Assembly: GCA_033002965.1 (NCBI GenBank)
Contig: JAURVB010010299.1
Span: forward strand, 61,145 to 125,144
Length of the DNA stretch: 64,000 nucleotides
Direction: 5' to 3'
Origin: Piper betle
Lineage: Eukaryota; Streptophyta; Magnoliopsida; Piperales; Piperaceae
Positions 10,383 to 20,781 of this stretch are shown in pieces; the first letter of the stretch is position 1, and every line of letters starts with the position of its first letter. The position numbers and the translations under genes were made by a program. The notes under the pieces are model-generated. The model had not been told where the DNA came from. It worked only from the letters and a program-made list of their open reading frames with translations, and did no database searches.

Positions 10383-11127
10383 CAAATAGATCTGCAATTA
10401 GGGGAACTGGGTACTTGTTCTTCACTATCACCTTGTTCAGCCCCTGATAATCAACACATAGCCTCATCGAACCATTTGTCTTTTCTTGGAATAGAACCGG
10501 TGCTTCGTATGGTGCAGTCGATGGTTGTATCTTATCCGACTCCAGCAGCTCACCAAGCTGCATCTTCAATTAAGTAAGTTCCTTAGGCAACATACGGTAT
10601 GGCGCCTTAGCTGGTGCCCTAGCTCCCGGCACTAGCTCGATCTAGTGTTCCATCCCCTCTTGGGAGGCAACCCCTCTGGCAACTCGGCAGGCATAACATT
10701 AGCATACTCCATCAATAATCTTGCCATAAACTCAGGCACCGCCACCACACGAGCCACTTGCATTGCCGACAAGTGCTTATCACTGAAGGTGCGATCCTCA
10801 ACCCTGAAGGCTTCTCCTGACCACGGACAAAGCTGGCACCCCCTTGGTCCATAATCAGAATTCCTCCAAGTTGTGGGAAGACCCCACTCTGGCTATCCTC
10901 ATGAAGGAATTGCCAATAATCAGTTCAAAATCATCCATCTCGATTACCATGATGTCCATGCGTCCTTCATAGTCTCCCAGACAAACCCTAACATTTCTTG
11001 CAATGCCATCCACCTGTTTAGCCTGTGAGTTGACTGCCTTAATCCTGCTGGTATTGGCTCCAGTCCTCAGACCTAGCTTCGAAGCCATCCCCTTCGAAAC
11101 AAAACTGTGCGTTGACAACTCCAACAA
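10383..11127 (-). pseudogene. Protease and N-terminal RT fragment (minus)
   Basis: Minus-strand segment 11127-10855 encodes the protease from THSFVSKGMASKLGLR to IIGNSFM; the catalytic DTG that should precede THSF is missing, replaced by the inversion junction. Further on, VPGARAPAKAPYRM and [14 protein letters not shown], then [16 protein letters not shown] and [11 protein letters not shown] (10569-10383) form the RT fingers. RT is cut at 10383, joining integrase leader. The same block recurs at 50109-50870 and, inverted, at 47600-48340. Confidence 0.82.
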
Positions 11128-11140
11128 AACTGTGCCGCTG

Positions 11141-12404
11141 CATAGAGACCCTGCCCGAGAATGGAGGTTGATATAGAGGCTTTCGCGAAATCTTGTCTAG
11201 TGTGCCAACAGGACAAGGTGGAGCGAAGACTGGAGGCTGGCTTGCTGCAACCTCTACCTACTCCAACGAGACCATGGAGTTCGGTCTCACTTGACTTCGT
11301 GTCGGGATTCCCGAGGCTTAAGGGAATGTCTTCAGTTTTGGTGGTAGCGGATCAGTTCTCCAAATACGCCATTCTTGCAGCTGCTCCACATGCATATTCA
11401 GCCGAGATAGCTACAGATTTGTTCTTTAGGAATGTGGAGAAGCATTTTGGGATGCTGGCCGATATTGTGAGTGACCGAGATGCCCGGTTCACAGGGAGGC
11501 TTTGGACAACTTTGTTCGAGTTGCTGGGGAGCAAGCTGAACTTTTCTACCGCCAATCACCCTCAGTCAGATGGGGAGACTTTGAGGACGAATGCCTTGCT
11601 GGAAGAGTACCTTAAGCACTTCGTTACAGCCAGCCAGCAGAACTGGTTAGACCTTCTCGATGCGGCACAGTTTAGTTATAGCCTGCGCCGTTCTTCCGCA
11701 ACATTGCTGAGTCAATTTGAGCTAGAACCGGGCCATCAACCTTTGACACCATAGGAGGTTGCTCTATAGGGACGTGGAGTGAAGTGTCCAACGGCATTTA
11801 GGTTTGCATGAGACAGGCAGGACCTACATGAAGATGCTGAGGATTCTTTGGCCAAGGCTACGCGCCGAATGAAGAGGTATGTGGATCTCAGGAGGAGGCC
11901 ATTGTCTTTCATTGTGGGGGACAAAGTTATGCTGAAGTTGATGCCCCAGATCTGTAAGAAGATCAGGCGTATTGATGTGCACAGGTCCTTCGTGTAGCGG
12001 TACGATGGACCCTTTGAGGTGGAGAAAGTTATCGGAGCATGGCATACCGGTTGAAGCAGCCTAATAGGTATAAGCTCCACCCAACTTTTCACGTAAGTTT
12101 TCTTAAACCCTTCCATGAGGATGTGGTCAATCCAAGGAGAGCTCATCCTAGAAGATCTCCACCAACAATCCGGCACAGCCCCAGTATGAGAAGAAGGTGG
12201 GGGAGCCATATTGGAACACAGGCAAGTGTGCTCCAAACACTGGGACAGAGTATCTTATCAAGTGGAGAGGTGGAAAACCGAGGAGCGAGGCAGAGTTGGG
12301 AAAAGGAGAGGGATCCCATGGCAGTGTTAAAAGTCAGATCAGGAAGTACTGGGCAGGGCTTAACCCTCCGATGAGGACATCGGGTCTCATTAGTGGGGGA
12401 GGAC
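11141..12404 (+). pseudogene. Integrase and chromodomain (plus) of A3 copy
   Basis: Open at 11161-11754: MEVDIEAFAKSCLVCQQDK (zinc domain without its two His), SLDFVSGFPR, DQFSKYA, SDRDARFTG and the Glu block DGETLRTNALL. Stops at 11752 and 11768 interrupt the linker. The C-terminal GPY/F part runs to 12170 (RYDGPFEVEKVI, HVSFLKPFHEDVV) and the chromodomain to 12370 (TEYLIKW and SWEKER in different frames). Its N-terminus abuts a minus-strand protease, so the reading direction flips at about 11140. The arrangement and breakpoints match 50880-52130. Confidence 0.83.
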
Positions 12405-14215
12405 TATCACAGGAGGAATTACGAGGGCATCCAGGGGTGCTAGGGTTTGGCGGTTGTCCCTGGTCATCCCCTGAGTCCGAAGTGGGTGGCTGATGCTGCC
12501 TGTGTGGTGAAACAACTTACCAAGTGCTAATAGGTGTTATAGTTGTAGGCAAGGAAGGACCGAGGCTGAATGATGGACCGAGACTTAGTGCTGGGACATG
12601 TAGCGGCAGATGCATCGGCGGCAGTAAGTGACCGAGCATGAGGCAGGTGCATGGTGCCAAGGCCTCCAAGATGGTTCCGGGACAGTTGTGGACGAGCAGT
12701 GCCTCGAGCATGGCGTGAGATGCGAGGTCTGTGACCGATGACCGAGCGTCCCTATGGGAGTACCGAGCAGGTGCGTGATATGGGGCGAGCATGGTACCGA
12801 GCAGGTTCGGTGCGTGCGGCGCGGTAGCGTGCCGAGGTTTGGAGCGCTACAATTAGCAGCACGGGTGAGCAGCGTGCACGGGCGCCATCATCCATTGCGC
12901 ATGTACGCGGGGTGTGGTCAGGCAGATGGGAGCTAGAGCATATGTGTGGCGGGCTTGGGTAGAGGCATGCGAGCGTGGGCGTGACTGGTGGTGAGCGATA
13001 CGTGCTACGGCTCTGGTGCATGAGCGATGCCTACACAATTATCGGCATTCAGACAAGGCAGCGGAGTGCGCACGCAGCGGCTAGGGTTTGGCACGAGAGG
13101 TTGATCGGGAGTTGGCTCAGGGTCAACCAGCAGGGTTCGACCATGTGGCCGGCATGCCTATCTGAATTGGTTGATTCCAAGAATTGAAGAAAGAGCTATG
13201 GATAAGATCTTCGTGAATATTTGATCTTCTCCATGAGCCAATGAGAGATTGGTGGTGACTCATTGAAGATAGGTTCAGACACAAGCCTTGGAGATAAGGG
13301 GCGTATAGATAAACACGGATGAATCTGGATGTCATGTTGGACTAGGGAAGATCTCCGGCGGATATGGAGAATATTTGGTTGCAACTAACACATCTACGCT
13401 TGTATTTGATGGAGATGGCTTCAAAAAAACAGGAGGAAGCCAATTGAGAGATACAATTGTGAGGACTAGGACGACGTGCATTCTTTGTGGAGGAGAATAC
13501 CCTGATCGAGGAAGATCGGTGGGTGTTGCTGCAGCCTACTTGTGGAGTTCGAGTGGGAGACATCTAGTGGATGACTGCTGATTGTTGTGGTCGTGCATCT
13601 GCCTTTAGGGTCAGGTACTTGTCTAGTCTTGTAACAACCTCTTTGCATTTGAGTAGTGCATGTAACTAGGTTGATCAGTGGGGATCGACCTTGGGGTTGT
13701 GAGGAAGTCTCTTAAGTGTGTTGAGAGGCTAGGTCGTGGGGTTACATGTCCACGACCAGCAAGTGGTCAAGGTGAGTGATTGCTTGTAAAAATCCTTTGT
13801 TTACTGATTGAATAAAGGTTAGGTAGATTCCCGTAATCTGGTGGTGTTATTGTCGCATTTGGAAGCCAAAGTGCTGGACCGTGATTCCTGGTTTGGTGCG
13901 TGTCGGGTGTGGGTGACCGGCACTTGGGACGAGCATACTACGTGCATACTTGGTGCGTATGTTGCAGCGTGCCGCTGCATACACTGGGATCTGGTGATCA
14001 GTACTGGCAGTTAGCACAACTAGCGCTATGGCAATTGGGTGTGTGCTGCTAGCCGGGTGTACGAGTTTTCACGAGGGCGCTATTCTTCATATTGCCGCTA
14101 CAAACAGCGATACTCGGCTACACGTGGCAGTAAGGCTGGTGTTCCCAGGAGGGGAATACGCTACATGGGTAGGGTTTTGGTTGAAAAATTTTGGCTAAAA
14201 AACTACCCCAGGACA
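12405..14215 (+). repeat. Family A3 LTR (plus)
   Basis: Starts TATCACAGG (the TG end mutated to TA) after the polypurine tract GTGGGGGAGGAC and ends ...CCCCAGGACA at 14215. It aligns along its length with the A3 LTR at 52131-54057 (which starts TGTCACGGG and ends CCCGTGACA). The next bases are RT sequence, so no primer-binding site follows. Confidence 0.82.
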
Positions 14216-15248
14216 TGAGCTCATTGTGAAGAAAGAACAATGTGAGTTTGGCCTAGGGTAGATTGGATCACTAGGCCACCGAATTGGAAAATAAGAGGTG
14301 CGAATGGAGGAATCCAAGGCAAAGGTTGAGTGGCCGGAGCCGACGATGGTGGCAGAGTTGAGGAGCTTATTAGGTTTGGCCAACTACTACTGAAAGTTCA
14401 TACATGGGTACAACCATGTAGTGTTGCCACTGACTAACTTATTGAGGAAGGACAAGTCATGGGTGTGGTCGAAGCCATGCCAAATAGCTTTTAAAGAGTT
14501 GAAAGCTACGATATCACAACTAGCTAGAGGAACTGGTTGGAGCTTCTTGATGCGGCACAGTTTTGCAATAATCTGCATCGTTTGTCAGCTACGGGGCTTA
14601 GTCCTTATGAAGTTGTGTAGACTACCAACCTCTTATACCACTGGAGGTTGCTCTACAAGGAGGTGGAGCGAAGTGTCCAACTGCATACAAATTTGCCAAA
14701 GATCGACAAGACTTGTACGAGGATGCAGTGGATTCATTGGCCAAGGCAACAAGCCGAATGAAATGATATGCTAACTCGAAGGAATTGTCATTTAGTGTGG
14801 GAGAAAAAGTAATGCTAAAGCTCGCACTACAAATTTAGAAGAAAATCAGATGTCCCGAAGTGCATCGAGCATTGGTGCAAAGGTATGACAGTCCTGTTGA
14901 GGTGGAGAAGGTAATCGGGAGGGTGGCTTACCGATTAAAGCTTCCCAAGAGGTACAAAAGCTTCACCCAACTTTCCATGTTAGCTTTCTCAAGCCTTTCC
15001 CTGAGAATCTGGTAAATGGAAGGAGATCTCGTCCTAACAGAGCTCCACCTACCGTCTGGCAGCAATTTGAGAAGAAGGTGCTTCAAAGGTGGGGATGGAG
15101 TATCTTATTAAATGGAAAGGGGAACCGAGGAGTGAGGCTAGCCGGTAACGAGAGAGGGACTTTTGGCAATTGGAGACGAGGATTAAGAAGTACAAGGGAG
15201 GACTTAATCCTACGATGAGGACATCGGGTCTCATTGGTGAGGGAGGAT
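14216..15248 (+). pseudogene. RT/RNase H fused by deletion to integrase C-terminus
   Basis: Starts in RT (ELIVKKEQCEFGLG, GHRIG) and continues through LRSLLGLANYY and FKELKATIS in 14220-14515. It then jumps directly to the integrase linker (GTGWSFLM in one frame; NWLELLDAAQF in another), removing the rest of RNase H and the integrase zinc and core domains. The GPY/F and chromodomain remnants follow to 15220 with several stops, then a polypurine tract and LTR. The identical fusion exists at 54058-54957, which lacks a further stretch of about 145 bp between short direct repeats. Confidence 0.8.
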
Positions 15249-15784
15249 TGTTACAAGTCTAGTACAAGGGATGATACGGGGCTAGGTTTTGACAGTTGTT
15301 CCTAGTAATCTCATGTTCCTGACAGATAGTCAGTGCTATCCAAATGGTAGAAACAACTGACTAAAGTGAATTCTTGTTCTAGTTGCAGGCAAGGATCAAC
15401 TTTGGTGCATGGAGCATGTCAAGCGAGATACCGATAGCGAGTGGTTTAGTGGTAAAATAATCAATAATGGAGTACCGAGCATGTCGCTACATATCAGCAT
15501 AGAGGAAACCTTAGAGGTGTGAAAGGTTCCAGGTAGCGAGTTCGTGGGGTGTGATGATCGAACACCGGACCAAGCAGCTACAAGCACGCACATCGGCAGA
15601 GCAAAGTTGAGGACCAAGCATACCGATAAGAATACTGAGCAAAATAGCAGAACATGAGTGCGTGGGCGCAGGAGCATGACCGAGCATAATAGCAGAATGC
15701 AAGTGCATGGGCGTGACCAAGCAAAATACCGAAAATATGGTATTTGGGTCGAGGTTACCGAGCAGTCTTATAATTCCTGGGGCT
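15249..15784 (+). repeat. Family A4 LTR start, truncated
   Basis: Begins TGTTACAAGTCTAG after GTGAGGGAGGAT. It matches 54958-55494, then similarity ends abruptly at GGGGCTAC where the inverted family D leader begins. Confidence 0.78.
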
Positions 15785-15855
15785 ACAGGTAGCCTAGCCA
15801 ACGTCCCTAGTCCAGCCCATCATCTAACACGTAACCAAGTTGCTCTAATACCACC
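15785..15855 (-). other. Leader and primer-binding site, minus strand
   Basis: On the minus strand, right after the LTR end ...CGGGTCGTTACA, the sequence reads GGTGGTATTAGAGC, a near-perfect initiator-Met tRNA primer-binding site, followed by a leader that is clearly related to the TRIM internal region (GTGTTAGATG, GGACTAGGGACGTTGGCTAG). It could be the leader of family D itself or a TRIM scrap joined exactly at an LTR boundary. Confidence 0.7.
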
Positions 15856-16602
15856 TGTAACGACCCGCCATCTTTCACAATATTGTGAGCCTAGCTAGCT
15901 AGGCGTTACTCGAAATTATACCAAACCAACCCTGTAACGACCAGCCCTAACCGGTCAGGGCATTACTTATATGTTACATGATTTCTATTAAAACCATAAG
16001 TATGACTCATTCAAAGTAAATTATGGTTAGTCAAGACATAATAATAATAGTTCCACAGTCTTGGATCATTTCCCAAAGCCACATGTATAACACAGGAAAA
16101 TAAAAGGAAGTCCAATTTATTATTCATTCTCCTACCCTGAGATCGTAAAAGAACCACCAACCATACTTTCATTCTTCCTTAAGTGAGCTGAAATCAAACA
16201 ATCTTGATTAGCCTACATACCCATGTCGAGATCAAGCTCAATGTAGTTCTATAGGCTCTCAGGTCATTCTCAGATTAAAAGTTTGTCTCCCAGGTCATTC
16301 TTAGATTAGGTGGTCTCCCAGGTCATTCTGAGATTGGTCATTATTAGCTGTGAGGTCCATTCTGACATGTCCATTATTAGCTGTCAGGTCCATTCTGACA
16401 TATCCATTTTTAGCTATCAGGTCCATTCTGACATGTCCATTATTGGTTGTCAGGTCCATTCTGACATATCCATTATTGGTTGTCAGGTCTATTCTGACAT
16501 ATCCATTATTGGCTGTCAGGTCCATTCTGACATGTCCATTATTGGCTATCAGGTCCATTCTGAGATATCTATTTTTCACTGTCAGGTCCATTCTGACATG
16601 TC
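15856..16602 (-). repeat. Inverted partial family D LTR
   Basis: A 747 bp block whose reverse complement is found at about 21364-22142 with roughly 95 percent agreement by eye. Its outer edge is the LTR terminus (plus strand TGTAACGACCCGCC); its inner edge lies just past the 33 bp repeat array, where gag starts. It has no counterpart of the first 570 bp of the complete LTR. Confidence 0.82.
16259..16602. repeat. Tandem array of 33 bp hairpin-forming monomers
   Basis: About ten head-to-tail units of a 33-34 bp monomer centred on TGTCAG-GTCCATT-CTGACA, an inverted repeat with a 7-base loop. The left-hand units are divergent (CTCAGGTCATTCTGAG). Because 33 is a multiple of three, both strands stay open and produce artificial 11-residue repeat reading frames. 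Confidence 0.85.
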
Positions 16603-17033
16603 TACGAGTGCCTACCATCTGAAGCATCGAACCTAGAGAATGTATTGGCCCAGATCCTAACGGCCATACAGGGACTAGCACAGGCTTTAGAAAATACAAA
16701 TTTTGTGATTCAGAATATTGTTCAGCAGCTACCGGGAGTGGTAACAGGGAATGGAGCGTCAAACTCAGCAGCGGATCCCAGAATCACCCCGGATGGTGGT
16801 CAGGGAAGTGCCCAAGGGCGGGCAGGGTTAGCTGACCCGGGCAAACGAGGGGAGCTACCAAACCCAGTGCCACCAGTAGTCCGACAAGTGGTGCCACCAG
16901 CTATTGAGGACAGTGATCGCTACACTGTGGAAAAGTTCCGGAAGAATGGAGCTGAGGTATTCATTGGACAGGTTGATCCCATGAAGGCCGAAAGCTAGAT
17001 AGACATTACCGAAAAAGCTTTTAGGGCTCTATC
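16603..17033 (+). pseudogene. gag: Family D gag, N-terminal part
   Basis: Reads LAQILTAIQGLAQALENTNF, a polar Pro-rich linker, then DRYTVEKFRKNGAEVF and IGQVDPMKAE, the entry to the gypsy gag capsid domain. A TAG at 16996 stands where a Trp is expected (related gags read AE-W-I). The frame continues with IDITEKAFRAL up to the target duplication CTATC at 17029-17033, where a solo LTR interrupts. The sequence resumes in register at 20006. Confidence 0.78.
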
Positions 17034-17449
17034 TGTAAATCCCGCGATTCGAGTCAGGGTTTTATATTCAGAACCGGTCGGTTCGACCGTTATTTTCGAT
17101 TCGAGTCAGTTTCAGAACACGTGTATTGAGCCGACGCCAGTCGCGTGTATGAGCTATGAGGGTCATGCGTACCCAAGTATATGATGATAACGTCATGAAC
17201 ACAGCAGAACAGAATGAGTTATCAGAATATATGAGAGTATGCAGTTACTTTTTTATTATTATATATAGTGGATCGTAGAACTAGTTTTAGGTCGTTTATC
17301 GCGTTAGGACGCGTTGCGGGCATTTTGGGTGGGTTGATAGTTCTAGAGCATATCATTTTGATGTTTTGGTGTTTGTTTGATTTTATGGGATTTTTCCCGA
17401 TTTTTTTGGAATTTACGGCGATTAATTATTATTTTTGACTCGAGCCGGA

Positions 17450-18180
17450 GACGAGTCAAGTAATATTTACGAAACTGCCACCCAGCTATTTCATCCGCGC
17501 CCTTCTTTTCTTCCCCAAACCCTTGCCCGACGCCGCCTTTGTGCGCGTCGCCGCCGCTGCTGCTGGCGCCGCCCGGCCATCGATAGTCGCCGCCTAGCCC
17601 AGCGACGACGTTGCCGTGCTGCCCCGACCAGGTCCCGCCCCCATCGGACCGCCGCGACGTGAGGAAGCCACGCCGCGATGCCGCGCCCGCATTGCGCTTC
17701 CGTCGCCAATTCCACTGCCGGCGACCAGCGCCGCCGCGATCGGTCGGTCGCCTCAGCACCCTCAGCCTTCCAGCGACCTTCCCCGACCGGAACGGAGGCC
17801 ATCGCCGCCGTGGCCGGCCGGATCTAGCCACCATCACCGCCGACTCTATTTTATGCATTTTCCGGCGAGCCGCCACCTCCGTTGGCCGCGTCGACCTCGT
17901 AGATGAGTCGGGCTCGCCGAGCCGGTTCCGAGGGTACCCAACACGACCACTTTCCGGCCAGTAGACGCCGCCGGCGATTGTCGCCGGAAAACCACCGGAA
18001 GCCGCCGGAAAACCGCCAGCAGCTGCCGGAAAACCGGAATTTCTGGAATTCACTGGAATTCACCGGATCTTCCGCGGGGCTCACCCAGTCGAGCCCGATC
18101 GAGCTTCGGACGCCGATGAGCGCCGAATTTGAGTTCCGAGACACGCGACAGAACCCTAACCGTCGCCGATTGTCGACAAC
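17450..18180. other. GC-rich island within family B LTR
   Basis: A strongly GC- and CpG-rich block inside an otherwise AT-rich LTR, with GCCGCCG-type runs and CCGGAAAACCACCGGAAG-like subrepeats. It opens long frames on both strands (for example 17343-18053 minus, 236 codons) with Arg/Gly/Pro-biased composition. A shorter version occurs in the two other B LTRs (26450-26900 and 31100-31400) but the frames are not conserved, so I treat it as regulatory or captured sequence and not a gene. Confidence 0.55.
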
Positions 18181-18837
18181 GTGAAGTATAATTACCTCCG
18201 ATTGATTTATTTAAAATTGATGATAATTGTTAGCATAGCATGCTAGGGTTGATTAATTATCATGATTAATGTCTTGACCATGAATAAAGTAAAGATGTGC
18301 ATGATGAGATTATTAGTGAATGAAGTAAGTGATCTAATGAGATGAATTGTGTATGAGCATGTTAATCTAGTACGATGCAACTTAGAAGAACAAAATAAAA
18401 TATGGTATGAATAGTTTGAGTTAGGATTATTTACTCTTATAATTATTTGATTGTTATTTTGATGGATGATTTTGTGGTTGCATTGTGTGTGATTCATTGA
18501 TTTTGATGCATCATGTAGTTAGTGGGCGTTAGTATTTAGTTTTGATGTGTAGGTACGGAGTAGGAGCTCGCCGCCTAGGCGCGATGACACGCTTGGAGCT
18601 TCTACCAGGTCCGTTAGGACTTCTCTCTGATTTTTATGATCTTTTCTATTGTATGTTTGATTTATTGTCTGCAGGACGGGTTAAGTGGCGTTTTATCGGA
18701 TCCCACTTAACTCGGGCCATTTAACCGAACATTTTCCGGATTAATAACCCCTCGAGGATGAGATCCCTCGAGGTTGATTTCGAAAACAAGATCCACCAAA
18801 AGTTGCCTTCGGGCCTATTATATAACTCCCTACCCAA

Positions 18838-18852
18838 GCCTATATATATATA
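18838..18852 (+). promoter_or_regulatory. TATA box of family B LTR promoter
   Basis: CCTATATATATATAG occurs at the same place in all three long B LTRs (also 27657-27671 and 32208-32222). It follows the conserved TTGCCTTCGGGCCTATT block and precedes GTGAGA-type leader sequence, consistent with the U3/R boundary of an RNA polymerase II LTR promoter. Confidence 0.55.
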
Positions 18853-20005
18853 GTTTTCGCGTTTCTGTGAGACGAGAGATGGAGAAATCGACTGCACGTA
18901 CCATGCAGAGGATGCCGTGACAGTCAAAGCGGGCTCTGGATTAGTGCCAGTGGACTGTTCCATTCCCGAGGGATCCTGACAACTCCGCGTTTGAGTTCCT
19001 CACACCTGGAGAACGTGGAGGTTTACGGGTACTGTTTAGTACAGCGCATGTCCGGACTTGTGGTCCAAAGGGTATTAAAGGCGACTGCCTGAGAGTACTC
19101 GGCCTTCGTGCTCAAGGCCAGGAGAAATATGGAGGTAAGGAGAGGGCTTAGGATAAAGTTTTACGTAAAGTACTGAAAAAGAAGTGTCGAGAGCGGCACA
19201 GTACCAGCAGCAGATCAGTAAGTTCGGGATGCTACCGGGTCTGCAGCCCAGTGGCTCCTCAGTAGTGCCCTTCAGAGTGTTCACGTGGAGTATATGTTGT
19301 TTTCTTTCATATGAGAGTTTGCTCTCATAGCCAGCTTGTTATAGTTATTTTATTTTCCGGACCAGTAACACTTGTTACTGACGTGTTTTTATACTATATG
19401 TAGGTAATAATCACGAGTTGGATGAGCCAGCTTGGACGGAGGAGCAATGAGGTCTTGTACACACACACATGTTAGATTTTTGAATGTTTAATATTGTATT
19501 ATTATGTTATTATATTGTGAATGACATGATTAAATGTTTGAGCATGATGATATGATGTGAATGAAATGCTAAGACACGATAACAGAATGCAAAATATGAT
19601 CAGAGTTGAGCAGCGGAAGCGTAGTGGGTTGAGACCCAAGCTTCAGAATGAATACGTTATAAATGAGATTCTGTGTGATTGTTAATGCATGCCGATATAT
19701 TTGTATATATATTATTTTGATAGGGTGGGCCCATAATTGCACTTTTAGGGGAGACTCTGTCAGTTTTACTTTAGAATTTTCATCGATTTTGCTCGTAATT
19801 GTGATGGTGTAAAATTTAATTTGCATGTCATTCATGTAGTACCATGTTAGGATTTTGTGCATGCATTCATTCATGACGGATCGTATCTTCATCTTAAGAC
19901 GCCGAGATTAGATCCGCATGAGTTAGGTTCGGGTTAGCCGACCTAACCGGGGCCTGTAACATGCCGGTTCGGTTCACGAGCGTGAACCGGATTTGGGGTG
20001 TTACA

Positions 20006-20703
20006 CTATCTATGCCATACCGCCACCAAGTGAGGTTGGCAACATGCATGCTTTAGGAGGAAGCATCTTACTGGTGGAAATCCATGGAAAACACTACATT
20101 CCATCGACGTGAGATTTCTTCCATCACGTTGGCAGAGTTTGTGGCCGTTTTCAATGGACAATATTTTCCAGAGCCCGTTGTCCAAAAGAAAGCACTGGAG
20201 CTTGCCAACCTAGCTCAGAAGGATGATTCAGTCCGGGAATATGCCAAGAAATTCTTGCAATTGGAACGCTTTGCACCTGGGATTCTGGCATCTGACAAGG
20301 CAAGGGCAGATAAATTCTTATGGGGGTTGACACTTGAATTGTGGAGTAGGGTTGCTACGGCGTCAAGGGGCACTATAACCGAGGTGATCGATACAGCCAC
20401 GACTCATGAGTTGGTATTTGAGCATGATCGTTCACAGAAACAGGGGATGACTACCACGCAACACAAGCATGCCAACCATGGGGGTAGCTCAAATGGGTCC
20501 GCAGAACAACAGCAGCAGACCTACCCAGGGAACGTAGATGGAAACCTCAAAAGGAAGTTTGAGGAGATTCTGTATAGATGATGTAAAAATTGCACCAAGA
20601 TGCATTCCGGGCAATGCAACGAGCCCCGTCGGTGCTACAATTGCGGCAGGACGGGACACATGATAAAAGAATGTCATCAGCCTACGAAGCAACAACAGGA
20701 GTA
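20006..20703 (+). pseudogene. gag: Family D gag, C-terminal part with two zinc knuckles
   Basis: Capsid motifs: a stretch with EEASYWW, then FVAVFNGQYFPEPV, ELANLAQ, VREYAKKFLQLERFAP and KADRF-like RADKFLWGL. A TGA at 20579-20581 (an Arg codon in relatives) precedes two tandem knuckles: CKNCTKMHSGQC (C-X2-C-X3-H-X3-C) and CYNCGRTGHMIKEC (C-X2-C-X4-H-X4-C, 20633-20674). The pair of differently spaced knuckles is usual for Tekay/Del-type gypsy gags. The frame ends at 20701-20703 and no pol follows. Confidence 0.85.
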
Positions 20704-20781
20704 GCCTGAGATCCCGAAGATATAATTAATCATGCTTATCATCTTGTTGTTATAATATTTTGGGGACAAAATATCTCTAAG

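Larger units (their letters stand above)
6908..11140 (-). mobile_element. Family A (A2) chromovirus remnant, minus strand
   Basis: On the minus strand: PR and the start of RT (11127 down to 10383), a deletion removing most of RT and all of RNase H, integrase (10330-9009), chromodomain interrupted by a TRIM solo LTR, then the 3' LTR (8703 down to 6908). The PR end abuts an oppositely oriented integrase at 11130-11160, a junction seen twice more in the window. The LTR is truncated at 6908. Confidence 0.8.
17034..20005 (+). mobile_element. Solo LTR of family B (2972 bp)
   Basis: Runs TGTAAATCCCGCG to GGGGTGTTACA and is bounded by the perfect 5 bp target duplication CTATC (17029-17033 and 20006-20010). 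It aligns with the B LTRs at 25996-28503 and 30650-33365. It contains a GC-rich segment (17450-18180), a TATA-like CCTATATATATATAG at 18838-18852 and the conserved ACTCGGGCCATTTA block. No internal region remains, so it results from intra-element recombination and post-dates the family D gag it splits. Confidence 0.93.

Noticed and set aside
10035..11140. Intact autonomous element at 6.9-14.2 kb bounded by inverted LTRs
   Set aside because: The two LTRs belong to different subfamilies (A2 and A3) and the interior breaks at 10383, so this is a junction of two elements and not one unit.
16301..16762. Open frames on both strands with 11-residue repeats (VRMDLTANNGY-like and partner frames at 21315-21689)
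   Set aside because: They are created by a 33 bp tandem repeat; both strands and several frames are equally open, and the arrays lie in LTRs.
17343..18053. 236-codon minus-strand frame and overlapping plus-strand frames as genes
   Set aside because: GC-rich compositional open frames in an LTR; not conserved in the two other LTR copies, and Arg/Gly/Pro bias is typical of such artefacts.
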